From assembly GCF_017355885.1 (NCBI RefSeq), contig NZ_JAFEUU010000012.1, positions 61,956 to 125,955 on the forward strand: 64,000 bases of DNA. The letters run 5' to 3'. Below, in pieces: positions 63,301 to 64,000 of the stretch; the stretch's first letter is position 1, and each line of letters opens with the position of its first letter. The DNA comes from Sabulicella rubraurantiaca (GTDB lineage Bacteria; Pseudomonadota; Alphaproteobacteria; Acetobacterales; Acetobacteraceae). The notes under the pieces were generated by a model, which saw only the letters and a program-made list of their open reading frames with translations, was not told the origin of the DNA and did not search any database. Made by a program: the position numbers and the translations under genes.

Positions 63301-64000
63301 AGGAGAACCTCCTATGAAGAAGCTAGCGTTACTGGCGACGACGGCCGCCTTTGTTGGCCTGAGCGCCATTGCCCAGGCAGCGCCGACGACGATCATCACC
63401 TGGGCCCAGAACGCGACGGGCAACACCATCACCGCCAACTCCATTGGCGGCCTCACGACGACGCTGACCGGGACGGATGTCGCGATCACGATCTCGGGCT
63501 ACGCGGGCGCCGCCCCCACCCCCATCACCGCCTACCTGAACCTGAGCGCGAGCAGCACGGGCAATGCGGTCTCGGTTTTCGGGACCGACATCCTTCAGCC
63601 CTTCGCCGGCAGCTTCACCATCACTTCCGGCTTGGGCGGCACCGGCACCAACTACCTGTCGGGCACCTTTGCCGACATCGCCCTGGCCGGTTCGCGCCTG
63701 GGAGGGCCCGATGGGGGCTTCCAAGCCAGCCTAGTCGCGACCGATCCGCCGGGTTCCGTGACCTTCACCTCCTCCCTGATCCCCGCCTCCAGCCTTGGGG
63801 ACCCGTCTTCGATCGGCTTCACCTTCACGGCGCTGTCTCAGGCGCTCAGCATCTGCGGCTCGACGATCTGCCACTTCACGGCGAGCGTCAGCGGCAATGC
63901 GAGCGCCTCCGAGGTCGCCGTGCCGGCGCCGGCTGGCCTCGCCCTGCTGGGTCTTGGCCTGTTCGGCCTCGCGGCGGTCCGGCGTCAGGTCGCTGCCTGA
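63301..64000 (+). repeat. 700-base direct repeat, copy B (identical to 45222-45921)
   Basis: Appears identical base for base to 45222-45921, from the ribosome site to the stop codon. It continues to the window edge, so the full repeat may be longer. Confidence 0.9.
63314..64000 (+). CDS. VPAPAG-type PEP-CTERM exported protein, paralogue 3 (identical to paralogue 2)
   Basis: 228 residues, same product as 45235-45921: signal peptide MKKLALLATTAAFVGL, Thr/Ser/Gly-rich body, ICGSTIC, and VPAPAGLALLGLG sorting signal. The stop codon is the last three bases of the window. Only 67 bases separate it from the CTERM gene upstream and they hold no sigma-54 promoter, so it probably depends on read-through from the promoter at 62531. 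Its ribosome site AGGAGAACC is inside the duplicated segment. Confidence 0.87.
   Translation: MKKLALLATTAAFVGLSAIAQAAPTTIITWAQNATGNTITANSIGGLTTTLTGTDVAITISGYAGAAPTPITAYLNLSASSTGNAVSVFGTDILQPFAGSFTITSGLGGTGTNYLSGTFADIALAGSRLGGPDGGFQASLVATDPPGSVTFTSSLIPASSLGDPSSIGFTFTALSQALSICGSTICHFTASVSGNASASEVAVPAPAGLALLGLGLFGLAAVRRQVAA

Overview
The window is high-GC DNA with dense, often 4-base-overlapping operons. It looks like an alphaproteobacterium, most likely Acetobacteraceae of the Roseomonas type. That placement is inference from gene content: several orphan tripartite-tricarboxylate (Bug) receptors, a PleD regulator, a gatCAB operon, a pyrB-pyrX pair and PEP-CTERM-type exported proteins. No plasmid, phage or CRISPR locus is visible.

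Layout. 1-6.2 kb: serine-glyoxylate aminotransferase (cut by the window edge) divergent from a large FAD/Fe-S 2-hydroxyacid dehydrogenase, then DUF924, GST, DUF1194 and VOC genes. 6.3-8.3 kb: phospholipid methyltransferase-like gene and the diguanylate cyclase PleD. 8.3-18.4 kb: a leftward housekeeping block, ruvX, pyrB, GNAT, pyrX, plsY, dprA, topA, rnr, rpmG. 18.5-21.7 kb: gatCAB. 22-23.3 kb: TM2 protein, GST and a tRNA-Ser(GCT). 23.5-29.7 kb: accessory genes (PEP-CTERM proteins, a DUF350-DUF1190-ATP-grasp cassette like E. coli yjfLMC, a TMEM43 homologue). 29.9-39.1 kb: an IclR regulator with two tandem operator-like palindromes leading an acyl-CoA operon (acyl-CoA dehydrogenase, thiolase-like, DUF35, two MaoC-type genes, Bug receptor), convergent with hydantoinase A/B subunits. 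39.3-43.9 kb: PH-domain gene and a second acyl-CoA operon (MDR reductase, PaaI thioesterase, AMP-ligase, Bug receptor). 43.9-45.2 kb: decayed DNA with a transposase relic. 46-51.4 kb: a divergent glycosyltransferase/glycoside hydrolase locus plus an aldo-keto reductase. 51.4-60.8 kb: MFS and BCCT transporters, YghU-like GST, metallo-beta-lactamase fold protein, two Bug receptors, GNAT, PilZ. 60.8-64 kb: gene-poor DNA, then two tandem PEP-CTERM genes running to the window edge.

Most notable: three genes for short exported proteins with a VPAPAG-type C-terminal sorting signal each carry a near-consensus sigma-54 (-24/-12) promoter. One of these proteins is encoded twice, in two 700-base segments that look identical and lie 18 kb apart. 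Together they suggest a small sigma-54-controlled, exosortase-processed surface-protein regulon. Neither exosortase nor sigma-54 activator is in the window. Other points of interest are a dihydroorotase-like protein lacking metal ligands next to pyrB, a helically phased octamer array near 61.0 kb, the IclR operators, and the uncharacterised acyl-CoA/hydantoinase region.
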